DNA of 6,440 nt from NCBI GenBank assembly GCA_041661665.1, contig JBAZTW010000063.1:1-6440 (forward strand), given 5' to 3'. The position numbers were made by a program, and so were the translations under genes. Positions 1-6,150 of this stretch are shown here, piece after piece (position 1 is the first letter of the stretch; the number at the start of each line of letters is the position of its first letter). The notes below the pieces were generated by a model. The model searched no databases. It saw only the letters and a program-made list of their open reading frames with translations, and was not told the DNA's origin. The DNA comes from GWC2-45-44 sp041661665. Its GTDB lineage: Bacteria > Planctomycetota > Phycisphaerae > Sedimentisphaerales > UBA12454.

Positions 1-1314
1 AACATCGGTTTTCTGGTACTTAAAGGGCTTAAACAAAAAAATAAGCCATTTCTTGTCTTCGATTGGAAAAGAAATTATCGCGACTTAGTTTCACTGCCTG
101 AATTTAAAGATGTTGAAGTTTATACTGTCGGCAGGAACATTGCCCCGTTTACATTCAATCCTTTAATACCACCGGCTGGCACCAACCCCAAAACCTGGTT
201 AAAAAAGCTGAATGAAGTTATCGCCCATGCTTACTGCCTTGGAAATGGTGTATTGTTTTTGCTTCAGCAGGCGGTTGACGCTGTTTATGAAGAAGCAGGA
301 GTATATGATGGTACTGTTGAAAAATGGCCGACATTTAAAGATGTTTTAGTTAAAGCAAGGGGCATGGATGCCCGGGGAAGAGAATCCGGCTGGCTATCTT
401 CGACTTTGAGGGCTTTGGCAACGCTATGTTTTGGGGACATGGATACACTACTTAATACCAATAACAATAACAGCATTGACCATATTCTTGATAAAAACGT
501 CATTTTAGAACTGGATGCCCTTTCGCAGTCTGATAAAACATTTTTTGTACAGGCCTGTATGCTATATTTGCATCATAAGCATATGGCTGAAGATAGAAGA
601 GAGGATTTTAAGCATGCAATTATTATTGAGGAGGCCCATCATGTATTAAGCGATGAACGGAGGAGCTTAGTAGGCGGCCAATCTGTGATGGATATTATAT
701 TTCGTGAGATACGTGAATTCGGTGTGAGCCTTATATTATTAGACCAGCACCCAAGTAAAATATCTCTTTACGCGATGGGAAATACTTATTGTACGATCTG
801 CATGAATTTAAAACACAAGACAGATATTAATGCCGTGGCGCAATGTCTCTTGCTCGATAAGGAAAAAGACATATTAGGTTCACTTGAAGTCGGCCAGGCA
901 GTTGTAAAAATTCAAGGCAGGATTGCACACCCATTTCAAGTTTCAATACCTGAATTTGTCATTGAAAAAGGAAAAATTACAGACACTTACGTTAAAGAAC
1001 ATATGCAGGATATTGCTCCTGCTGTGGCTGAACAGGATTTTCGTCTGCCAGCCAGAGCAGATGAAAACAATATATCGAGCAATAAAGCCGACTTGGCTAA
1101 AAACATGGAATTGGCTTTTTTGCGAGATGTTCAGGAATATCCTGACAGTGGCATAGCCGCCCGATACAAACGGCTTGGTTTGTCGGTTCGGCAAGGACAG
1201 AAATTGAAGATCTTGGCTTTACAGCAATCTCTAATCCAGGAAACAATCGAAACCACCAGAACCGGCAGGCTGATAGTAATTTGTCTTACAGAAAAAGGCG
1301 ATCAGATGCTTTAA
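1..1314 (+). CDS. HerA/FtsK-superfamily P-loop ATPase with C-terminal winged helix (3' part)
   Basis: The reading frame is open from base 1 and ends at TAA 1312-1314, giving 437 visible residues with the start missing. The first visible residues (NIGFLVLK) look like the helix that follows a Walker A GKT, so the P-loop itself was probably cut off. Next come a strand with FDWKRN (residues 20-25), a Walker B strand IIIEEAHH (207-214) with the acidic pair of HerA/VirB4/DUF87 ATPases, and a DQHPSKIS segment like the sensor strand of that group. A VGQAVVKIQGR strand follows. The last 70 or so residues resemble a winged helix ending in an R-x-x-x-x-x-L-T-x-K-G motif, suggesting DNA binding. Members form hexameric ring motors that move DNA in repair, conjugation or phage defence; which role applies here cannot be told because the upstream neighbour is outside the window. 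It points towards the minus-strand operon and appears unrelated to it. Family confidence is good, exact role unknown. Confidence 0.8.
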   Translation, partial: NIGFLVLKGLKQKNKPFLVFDWKRNYRDLVSLPEFKDVEVYTVGRNIAPFTFNPLIPPAGTNPKTWLKKLNEVIAHAYCLGNGVLFLLQQAVDAVYEEAGVYDGTVEKWPTFKDVLVKARGMDARGRESGWLSSTLRALATLCFGDMDTLLNTNNNNSIDHILDKNVILELDALSQSDKTFFVQACMLYLHHKHMAEDRREDFKHAIIIEEAHHVLSDERRSLVGGQSVMDIIFREIREFGVSLILLDQHPSKISLYAMGNTYCTICMNLKHKTDINAVAQCLLLDKEKDILGSLEVGQAVVKIQGRIAHPFQVSIPEFVIEKGKITDTYVKEHMQDIAPAVAEQDFRLPARADENNISSNKADLAKNMELAFLRDVQEYPDSGIAARYKRLGLSVRQGQKLKILALQQSLIQETIETTRTGRLIVICLTEKGDQML

Positions 1315-1633
1315 GACAGACACTGTGGAGTTTACGCGTCAAGTCGATCGTATAAGGCTATTGTTTTGTTTATTGTTTTTGGTATAACATACTGCCGGCT
1401 ATATCAATCGCTCCCGTATTACCCCGGCTATTAAGAAAACAAGCTGCCTTATAAACTTTTCCCACCACTGCAAAGTAACAATACCGTAAAACATATTTGG
1501 ATGATACGGATATTTCGTTCACGTGTAAACTGCATATATACTTGTGGCGGTTATTGTCTAAGCCTATAAACTCGTCAAACTTGGAATTTTGAAATGATTG
1601 GCTGAAAAGGTACTAAATGGACTGAACCTCCTA

Positions 1634-1662
1634 TTGCAACTACAAGTATAACAGCATAATAT
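1634..1662 (+). promoter_or_regulatory. Candidate sigma70-type promoter ahead of the recombinase-like remnant
   Basis: TTGCAA (1634-1639) and TAATAT (1657-1662) are separated by 17 bases, each matching 4 of 6 consensus positions. A start near 1669 would give a leader of about 50 bases before the ATG at 1719. A second -10-like hexamer, TATAAT, lies at 1682-1687 but has no good -35 partner. The region is AT-rich, so chance matches are likely. Confidence 0.3.
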
Positions 1663-1718
1663 ACGTTCGCCTTGAATTTCGTATAATACCCACAAGCTGA
1701 TTTTTAGGAAGAAAGATT

Positions 1719-1856
1719 ATGAAAACTTTAAAAAGAAAATCACGCTCAGATAAATTTCCACTTACACTTTATCCGACAATAAAGGCTAAATGCTGCACAA
1801 GACAAGGTATTAATATGCGGAATTTGATGCAGCAAATTACCGTAGTGTCTGGCTGA
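1719..1856 (+). pseudogene. Remnant of a recombinase-like gene (N-terminal 45 codons)
   Basis: An ATG at 1719 sits behind a plausible ribosome site (AGGAAGAAAG, 1706-1715) and opens a 45-codon frame ending at TGA 1854-1856. Its first 20 residues, MKTLKRKSRSDKFPLTLYPT, are basic and resemble, from memory, the start of phage-type tyrosine integrases annotated in Planctomycetota, where an LHPTGQYCKKI-type segment normally follows. Here the similarity stops abruptly after LYPT and the rest of a roughly 350-residue or longer protein is absent. The same frame continues past the TGA with protein-like sequence (NEPSDYYKFLRAYASFCKSL) to a second TGA at 1941-1943, then runs antisense into the SDR gene. 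I read this as a promoter, ribosome site and N-terminus surviving from a deleted or decayed integrase gene. A genuine 45-residue peptide is possible but less likely. The family match is recall, not a search. Confidence 0.4.
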
Positions 1857-1955
1857 GTATCGCAGCTCCAAAATGAACCATCCGACTATTATAAATTCCT
1901 GCGAGCGTATGCAAGCTTTTGCAAGAGTCTGGAGAAAGTGTGAGCAATTCCACAA

Positions 1956-1983
1956 GGCCACGAACAATGTTTTATATGTGGCC
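1956..1983. repeat. 6-bp inverted repeat, weak terminator candidate for the SDR operon
   Basis: GGCCAC (1956-1961) and GTGGCC (1978-1983) are perfect inverted arms around a 16-base AT-rich loop. The element lies 55-83 bases downstream of the SDR stop on the minus strand. No T-tract follows on either strand and the loop is long, so it is not a convincing intrinsic terminator; it is simply the only GC-rich dyad I see where the operon should end. Confidence 0.2.
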
Positions 1984-2038
1984 GTAAATCAACGACGTAT
2001 CGCTATGCTGAAAAGTCTGTGCTGCAGTACCACTCAAA

Positions 2039-2860
2039 TTATCTTGGTGTTGCATCTGGCAGGCCGCCATCTACAGGGATAGTAGCGCCGGTAGTCGGGC
2101 TTTGTCGGGTTACAAAATACAGCACTGCATTAGCTACATGTCGTCCTGTTACCGCAGCCTTAAGTAAATTACGATTTCGATAATAGTCATGCAATTCTTT
2201 TTCACTTATCCCGCGAGCTTTCATTCGGTCATTGCCTACCAGTTCCCAAAGCCCAGACTTGTATTTACCTTCTGAAAATACCGCATCGGGAGCAACCATA
2301 TTTACCCGAATGTCGTATTCGGCAAATTCAAGACTTGCGATTCGGCCAAGCTGGTGACAAGCGGCCTTTGTAGCACTATATGCACTAAAACCAGCACTTG
2401 GTGATGGGACGTTTTTGGTTGACATTATGACAATATCGCCGCCTTTGCCATGTTTAATCATTCTTCTGCCGGCTTGGGCCAGAACAATTAGTGTTCCATC
2501 AACATTAACTTTTTCAAGCAACTGAAATTTTGCAATATCCATATCGACTATTTTGGACACATGGGCAATTCCCGCATTATGAACCACGATGTCGAGCCTG
2601 CCGTATTTTTCATAAACACGATCAATCGCTTTTGCGACAGAATCTACGCTGGTAACCTCCTTAGGTATTCCGATTGACTTTCCGGGAGCCAGTTGATTGA
2701 GGTCTTTGGCAAAGTTATCAAGTTTTTCGCCCGGCAAATCTGTTGCGACGACGGTGCAGCCGTTCTCAAGAAAGACTTCACAAATACCATAGCCGATAGC
2801 TCCGGCTGCGCCAGTAATCAATGCGACTTTGTTTTCCAATGGAAGAGTACATTTTGGCAT
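2039..2860 (-). CDS. SDR-family NAD-dependent dehydrogenase, RhaD/RhaEW C-terminal-domain type
   Basis: This is a 273-residue classical short-chain dehydrogenase, probably cytosolic. The Rossmann cofactor loop TGAAGAIG is at residues 16-23, and Asp41 at the end of the second strand favours NAD(H) over NADP(H). NAG is at 95-97. The catalytic tetrad is N119, S147, Y161 and K165 (YSATK). The region after the active site (NMVAPDAVF, then SGLWELVG, then ISEKELHDYYRNRNLLK and a closing VDGGLPDATPR) closely recalls the SDR domain fused behind rhamnulose-1-phosphate aldolase in bifunctional enzymes, where it has been described as a lactaldehyde dehydrogenase. Here it stands alone, with no aldolase domain. 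The start ATG is preceded by GAGAGG (2868-2873, 7 bases upstream), which overlaps the stop of the epimerase-like gene. It is the last gene of the four-gene operon, 12 bases after its neighbour. Fold and cofactor are secure; the substrate (L-lactaldehyde or another product of deoxy-sugar cleavage) is inferred. Confidence 0.88.
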   Translation of the reverse strand: MPKCTLPLENKVALITGAAGAIGYGICEVFLENGCTVVATDLPGEKLDNFAKDLNQLAPGKSIGIPKEVTSVDSVAKAIDRVYEKYGRLDIVVHNAGIAHVSKIVDMDIAKFQLLEKVNVDGTLIVLAQAGRRMIKHGKGGDIVIMSTKNVPSPSAGFSAYSATKAACHQLGRIASLEFAEYDIRVNMVAPDAVFSEGKYKSGLWELVGNDRMKARGISEKELHDYYRNRNLLKAAVTGRHVANAVLYFVTRQSPTTGATIPVDGGLPDATPR

Positions 2861-2872
2861 TTTATTACCTCT

Positions 2873-3574
2873 CTATTTTTTAATTGCATCGAGCATAAAT
2901 TTCAGATTACCGGTCGCATCTTTGCCGTCAAAGACTGCGCTGCCGGTTACGATAATATCAGGAGACATTGTGGCAACATCAACGATGTTCTTTTTGTTAA
3001 TTGCGCCGTCAACGAAAACCAGGATGTCTTGTTTTAAGTTTCTTATCTGTTTAATTCTATCAGGCAAAGCTGAAATAAAGTTATCGCTTCCGGTATCCGG
3101 ACCGACTGCCAGCAGCACTACGACATCAATATCTTTAATAAAAGGGGCTATTTTTTCTATCGGTGTTGATGGATTAAGCGAAAGCCCTTTTAATATTCCT
3201 CTGCCGGGGTCATTTGTGTTTTGCATCTGACTTATTTTGCATAGTGTCTCTGCTGTATCTTTGCAGTATTCAACAGAAAAGGTGATTATATCAGCGCCGG
3301 CCTTGACGAAACTTTCTATTTTGTCTTCGGGTTTATCAATTAAAAGGTGAACATCTTTGAACAGAGAGGTTTTGATTCCACTAACAAAAGATGACCCAAC
3401 AGTTATTTTAGGCCAGATACAGCCATCCATAACATCGATGTGCAAAAGACCTACTCCTGCATTTTCAAGAATGGCAATCTCGGAACGCAGATTCATCCAG
3501 TCGCCAGTGAGAATGCCGACGCTCAATGCAGGACTATTTTTGCGAATTCGCTCAACGAGATATTGTGCCGGCAT
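2873..3574 (-). CDS. Ribulose-phosphate 3-epimerase-like TIM-barrel protein, divergent
   Basis: The 233 residues match the length and order of the ribulose-phosphate 3-epimerase family, which moves the C3 hydroxyl of ketose phosphates using a divalent metal and two aspartates. All expected metal ligands are present: His45 and Asp47 in HIDVMDG, His76 in DVHLLI, and Asp189 in FVDGAI. Ser18 fits the conserved N-terminal serine. Two regions depart from typical RPE. The loop usually written MTVNPGFGGQ is LAVGPDTGSDN here (155-165), and the usual VDGG is VDGA. The substrate pocket is therefore probably altered, so this may act on a sugar phosphate other than ribulose-5-phosphate, as AlsE does. Its ATG begins 2 bases after the stop of the LsrF-type gene, with AGAAAGG (3584-3590) inside the end of that gene, so translation is likely coupled. 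Family is confident; substrate unknown. Confidence 0.85.
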   Translation of the reverse strand: MPAQYLVERIRKNSPALSVGILTGDWMNLRSEIAILENAGVGLLHIDVMDGCIWPKITVGSSFVSGIKTSLFKDVHLLIDKPEDKIESFVKAGADIITFSVEYCKDTAETLCKISQMQNTNDPGRGILKGLSLNPSTPIEKIAPFIKDIDVVVLLAVGPDTGSDNFISALPDRIKQIRNLKQDILVFVDGAINKKNIVDVATMSPDIIVTGSAVFDGKDATGNLKFMLDAIKK

Positions 3575-3576
3575 TG

Positions 3577-4470
3577 TTATTTGCCTTTCTTTGCACCGTT
3601 TTTGTGATCCTGCCAGAATTTGAAGGCATCCTGTGGTTTCAGATTCTCATGGACGACCTTGTTGACTGCCAGCATCATTCCCATCGGGTCTTCGCTCTGG
3701 AAAATATTTCGTCCCATATCAACGCCGGCCGCGCCACCCTGTATGGCATTATAAGCCATTGTCAGCGCATCAAGTTCTGCAAGTTTTTTCCCACCAGCCA
3801 TTACGATAGGCACCGGGCATGATGCAGTAATAGTTTCAAAGTCTTCAGGGACATAATAGGTCTTTACAAATTGTGCGCCAAGTTCTGCGCAGATTCGGCA
3901 GGCAAGACGGAAATATTTGGCATCCCTCGCCATATCCTTGCCGACAGCCGTAACAGCCATTGTGGGAATGCCGTATCGCAAGCCCATATCGACAAGCTTA
4001 GTCATATTATGAATCGAGCGTGTTTCGTATTCACCGCCGATAAAAACCTGCAAAGTGATTGCGGCGACGTTCATGCGTATAGCGTCTTCAATATCAACTG
4101 CCAGTTCTTCGTTTGAGAGTTCCTTTAAAATACTCGGCCCGCCGCTGCATCGCATAACAATGGGCTTTGTAAGAGCGGGTGAAACCGTTGTGCGAAGAAT
4201 ACCACGAGTAAGCATCAACGCATCGGCATAAGGCATAAGCGGCAGAATATTTACGTCAATGCGTTCCAATCCTGTCGTTGGCCCCTGAAAATAACCATGG
4301 TCAATGGCAAGCATCACTGTTTTGCCCGTTTGCGGGTTGAAAATCCGAGAGAGCCTGTTTTTCATGCCCCAGTCGAGATTGCCTGCCCCTTTGAGGAAAA
4401 AGCCGTAGCTGGGGACAGGAATATCCAGATAGTAATTTTTTGCTTCTTTTACTGAATCCAAATCTGCCAT
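3577..4470 (-). CDS. lsrF: LsrF-type class I aldolase/thiolase (3-hydroxy-5-phosphonooxypentane-2,4-dione thiolase family)
   Basis: This is a 297-residue TIM-barrel enzyme of the DhnA/FbaB class I aldolase group. Long stretches match E. coli LsrF as I remember it: MADLD at the start, LDWGM, SRIFNP, the block AIDHGYFQGPTTGLERID (55-72), TRGILR (88-93), PTMAVTAVGKDM (169-180) and AGGKK, then GVDMGRNIFQS. The Schiff-base lysine falls at K203 in VKTYYV, the same number as in E. coli, which supports starting at 4470 rather than at an in-frame ATG 60 bases upstream that overlaps the HAD gene. In E. coli LsrF transfers an acetyl group from the isomerised phospho-AI-2 to CoA, yielding dihydroxyacetone phosphate and acetyl-CoA. 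No lsr transporter, LsrG or LsrK is visible here; the neighbours are an RPE-like epimerase, an SDR and a rhamnulokinase, so the substrate may be a sugar-derived phosphate. Family assignment is strong; the physiological reaction is uncertain. Confidence 0.88.
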   Translation of the reverse strand: MADLDSVKEAKNYYLDIPVPSYGFFLKGAGNLDWGMKNRLSRIFNPQTGKTVMLAIDHGYFQGPTTGLERIDVNILPLMPYADALMLTRGILRTTVSPALTKPIVMRCSGGPSILKELSNEELAVDIEDAIRMNVAAITLQVFIGGEYETRSIHNMTKLVDMGLRYGIPTMAVTAVGKDMARDAKYFRLACRICAELGAQFVKTYYVPEDFETITASCPVPIVMAGGKKLAELDALTMAYNAIQGGAAGVDMGRNIFQSEDPMGMMLAVNKVVHENLKPQDAFKFWQDHKNGAKKGK

Positions 4471-4477
4471 ATCGATA

Positions 4478-4484
4478 CCTTTCT
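4478..4484 (-). promoter_or_regulatory. Ribosome binding site fixing the lsrF-type start
   Basis: AGAAAGG on the minus strand lies 7 bases before the ATG at 4470, an ideal distance, within the 34-base gap after the HAD stop. The same heptamer precedes the epimerase-like gene (3584-3590). It supports the shorter, LsrF-matching start. Confidence 0.75.
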
Positions 4485-4504
4485 TAAAAATAGTTTTAAT
4501 TATT

Positions 4505-5134
4505 TTATGCAGCCGTAATTTCGGGAACAATCATTGTGGTTATTGTGTTTTTGTGGGCGGTTTCGCCGTAAGGCGCACTATACCGCAGCACTGCCATACC
4601 TGCCCTATAAGCTGCCTCGATGCCTATATCTGCATCTTCTATTACCATGCAATCGGCAGGTTCAATTTTAAGTTCCGCGGCGGCTTTAAGAAACAGGTCA
4701 GGGGCAGGTTTCCCATTTTTGACATTATCAATGGTGATAATTGCATCGCAGGAAATTCCAAGGCGTTTGGTGATTGGAAGCACAAATTCCGCCAAACTGC
4801 TTGATGCTATGGCTGTTTTGATGCCGGCATTGCGAAATATAGTCATCAATCTGATGTTGCATTCAATGGGTTGAATTCGATCTATTCCGGCGACAAAGAG
4901 CTTTCGGTACTGCGAAAACATATTTTCTGTGTCGACAGGGTACGGGCTTTTTTTTGCATGCCAGACAATCTGCAGGAGCGTGGGAATTCCGGCGTGTGCG
5001 GCAAATTCATCGTATCTAACTTGTATGCCGACGTTGCGGCAGACATTGACCAGGCATTGAAAATGCAGCTGCATCGAATCGACCAAAACGCCATCGAAAT
5101 CAAAAATATACGCAAAATTCTGAACTGTTGACAT
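4505..5134 (-). CDS. HAD-superfamily hydrolase, beta-phosphoglucomutase/phosphatase-like
   Basis: From the ATG at 5134 the protein has 209 residues and the full haloacid dehalogenase motif set. Motif I is DFDGVLVDS with nucleophile Asp12 and acid/base Asp14, motif II is the serine in ASSS (about 111), motif III is Lys142 in GKPAPD, and motif IV is the acidic pair E166-D167 in VIEDADIGIEAA. A helical C1 cap lies between motifs I and II, as in the beta-phosphoglucomutase and sugar-phosphatase branch. Such enzymes are cytosolic, Mg-dependent, and remove or move phosphate on small sugar phosphates. An in-frame ATG at 5152 would add six residues; neither start has a clear ribosome site, and the shorter one gives the usual distance to motif I. 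It is first in the minus-strand operon, 34 bases ahead of the LsrF-type gene. It may dephosphorylate a toxic or dead-end sugar phosphate of the pathway; this role is inferred. Confidence 0.85.
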   Translation of the reverse strand: MSTVQNFAYIFDFDGVLVDSMQLHFQCLVNVCRNVGIQVRYDEFAAHAGIPTLLQIVWHAKKSPYPVDTENMFSQYRKLFVAGIDRIQPIECNIRLMTIFRNAGIKTAIASSSLAEFVLPITKRLGISCDAIITIDNVKNGKPAPDLFLKAAAELKIEPADCMVIEDADIGIEAAYRAGMAVLRYSAPYGETAHKNTITTMIVPEITAA

Positions 5135-5170
5135 AATAGTAAAAAGTCCCATAGAATTAAAACACCAGTC

Positions 5171-5199
5171 AATATAACAGGTATGTAAAGATTTTACAA
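5171..5199 (-). promoter_or_regulatory. Sigma70-type promoter of the HAD-lsrF-epimerase-SDR operon
   Basis: Read on the minus strand, TTGTAA (5194-5199) and TATATT (5171-5176) are separated by exactly 17 bases. Transcription would start near 5164, leaving a short leader before the HAD gene (start 5152 or 5134). The -35 half is overlapped by a perfect TGTAAA-N3-TTTACA dyad, so repressor control is likely. Confidence 0.6.
5184..5198. promoter_or_regulatory. Candidate operator: 15-bp dyad TGTAAA-GAT-TTTACA
   Basis: Perfect 6-base arms (5184-5189 and 5193-5198) flank a 3-base centre. The dyad covers most of the -35 box and part of the spacer of the minus-strand promoter. The TGTA...TACA ends resemble sites bound by some RpiR-family regulators such as HexR. 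The adjacent divergent RpiR gene is the obvious candidate binder, which is inference from position and family. Confidence 0.5.
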
Positions 5200-5200
5200 T

Positions 5201-5228
5201 ATAATTTTTAAAATAAGAAAAAAATTAT
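5201..5228. repeat. AT-only inverted repeat in the divergent promoter region
   Basis: ATAATTTTT (5201-5209) and AAAAATTAT (5220-5228) are perfect 9-base inverted arms with a 10-base spacer. The segment is almost pure A+T, lies upstream of both promoters and outside their transcripts. It may be an UP-element or a DNA-bending tract, but such repeats arise easily by chance in low-complexity sequence. Confidence 0.3.
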
Positions 5229-5237
5229 CAAATTGTC

Positions 5238-5266
5238 TTGACACGCTCCTCTAATAATTTTATAGT
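5238..5266 (+). promoter_or_regulatory. Strong sigma70-type promoter of the rpiR-rhaB operon
   Basis: A perfect -35 TTGACA (5238-5243) is followed after 17 bases by TATAGT (5261-5266), one mismatch from consensus at the fifth position. Transcription would start near 5273, giving a leader of about 35 bases to the ATG at 5308. The AT-rich tract just upstream could serve as an UP-element. Such a strong core promoter ahead of a regulator suggests that it is held in check, and an inverted repeat spans its -10. Confidence 0.8.
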
Positions 5267-5271
5267 AGAGG
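5248..5271. promoter_or_regulatory. Candidate operator: CCTCTA-N12-TAGAGG over the -10 box
   Basis: Perfect 6-base inverted arms (5248-5253 and 5266-5271) bracket the -10 region of the plus-strand promoter, with centres 18 bases apart, nearly two helical turns, as expected for a dimer. It ends just before the expected transcription start, so it would act as DNA, not as an RNA hairpin. Autoregulation by the RpiR protein is a reasonable inference, although the sequence differs from the dyad at 5184. Confidence 0.4.
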
Positions 5272-5307
5272 TAAATAAGGCGATTGTTTTTTTTAGAAAA
5301 AAGGCAT

Positions 5308-6150
5308 ATGGCAAATGTTTTAGTCAAGCTTCAGTCTGTTTATTCGAGCCTTCCTGATGCGGAAAAGCGGGTTGCTGACTACGTTTTCAAGCATGTCGAT
5401 GCGGTGCCATTTCTTACCGTAAACGAATTGTCGGATGTTGCCGGTGTGAGTATAGCATCGACGAGCCGTCTGGCTCGCAAGTTAGGGTGTGCGACATTCA
5501 GGGATTTCAAGGTCGAATTGGCCCAGGAAACCTCGGCGGCAGCATCAGTTTCGGCGATTTATGAGAGCATCACGCCGGACGACGGCGATAAGGATATCAC
5601 CAAAAAAGTGTTTTTGGGTAACATTCGCAGTCTTGAGGATACGCTGAAACTGGTTGACTGTGATGCCCTATCAAAGGCTGCGCAAGCAATTGCAGCAGCA
5701 AACAGGGTAGTGCTTTTTGGTATCGGCAGTTCCGCTAATGTGGCATCAGAGGCGGCATTGCGGTTTTCGCTGCTCGATATCGAAGTCCAGGCATATAATG
5801 ATGCTTATAGAGTAGTGATTGAAACGCTACGGTTAAAGAAGAATGATGTTGTCATTGGTATTAGCCATTCGGGAAAATCCCGAATCACAGTTGATGCCAT
5901 GCGAAACGCCGAGGCCAACAAGGCTCTTACGGTCGGCATATCTAATAATCCCAAATGTCCACTTAGGAAGTTTAGTAAATTCTTTTTCTGTACCTCGTTT
6001 CCTGAAGGCAGAATAAGAGTGGCTTCGCTGTCATCTCTTTTGGCTCAATTATGCCTCATAGATGCCCTGTATCTGCTTGTAGCAAAGTACCGGAAGGTAA
6101 AATGGGATGTTGAAAAACTTGATGCATTGACAGAGAAACTGTTTCAGTAA
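5308..6150 (+). CDS. RpiR-family transcriptional regulator (HTH plus SIS domain)
   Basis: This 280-residue protein has the standard RpiR layout. Residues 1-75 form the N-terminal helix-turn-helix domain, with SLPDAEKRVADYV typical of the first helices and a recognition region around 37-60 (TVNELSDVAGVS then STSRLARKLG). Residues of about 120-260 form a SIS sugar-phosphate-binding domain with GIGSS (138-142) and ISHSG (185-189). RpiR proteins repress or activate sugar catabolic genes in response to phosphorylated sugars. The ATG at 5308 matches the usual start of the family; an in-frame TTG at 5284 would add eight residues (FFLEKRH-like) not expected there. The ribosome site AAAGG lies only 3 bases before the ATG, unusually close. 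It is transcribed divergently from the HAD-led operon, and its stop abuts the ATG of the rhamnulokinase gene. It probably controls both units. The effector is inferred to be a ketose phosphate made by the kinase. Confidence 0.92.
   Translation: MANVLVKLQSVYSSLPDAEKRVADYVFKHVDAVPFLTVNELSDVAGVSIASTSRLARKLGCATFRDFKVELAQETSAAASVSAIYESITPDDGDKDITKKVFLGNIRSLEDTLKLVDCDALSKAAQAIAAANRVVLFGIGSSANVASEAALRFSLLDIEVQAYNDAYRVVIETLRLKKNDVVIGISHSGKSRITVDAMRNAEANKALTVGISNNPKCPLRKFSKFFFCTSFPEGRIRVASLSSLLAQLCLIDALYLLVAKYRKVKWDVEKLDALTEKLFQ

Larger units (their letters stand above)
1315..2038. other. Gene-poor stretch between convergent genes, probably decayed
   Basis: About 720 bases separate the ATPase stop from the SDR stop. 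All frames are broken by frequent stops; the longest open stretches are under 80 codons, lack a clear ribosome site and resemble no family I know. I see no tRNA, CRISPR array or clear intrinsic terminator for either flanking gene, although both should end here. Listed separately are a candidate promoter, a short recombinase-like remnant and one 6-bp inverted repeat. An 8-bp direct repeat CCGGCTAT occurs at 1395-1402 and 1424-1431, probably by chance. The stretch is best read as a scar of a lost or degraded mobile element. Confidence 0.55.

Noticed and set aside
253..255. TTG as start of the HerA-like gene
   Set aside because: The frame is open and family-like (FDWKRN) all the way to base 1, so the true start is outside the window.
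1315..1380. Intrinsic terminator after the HerA-like gene
   Set aside because: There are T-rich runs near 1362-1380 but no GC-rich hairpin ahead of them.
1719..1943. Recoded UGA (selenocysteine or tryptophan) joining the two same-frame segments
   Set aside because: No SECIS-like element or supporting protein family is visible, and the window's other genes end at TAA or TAG, which says nothing for recoding; decay is simpler.
1746..2082. Short open frames on either strand in the gene-poor stretch (1746-1967 minus, 1873-2082 plus)
   Set aside because: They overlap each other, lack ribosome sites and look like random translation; the second runs into the SDR gene antisense.
4471..4530. Upstream in-frame ATG giving the LsrF-type protein 20 extra residues
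   Set aside because: It overlaps the end of the HAD gene, the extra residues do not fit the family, and the ATG at 4470 has an ideal ribosome site and places the catalytic lysine at K203.
2693..5131. Plus-strand open frames opposite the four-gene operon (for example 2829-3230, 3526-3822, 4871-5131)
   Set aside because: They are antisense shadows of well-supported genes, with no ribosome sites and no recognisable family.
5284..5307. TTG start for the RpiR gene
   Set aside because: It adds residues not seen in the family and leaves a leader of only about 11 bases after the predicted transcription start; the ATG at 5308 fits better.
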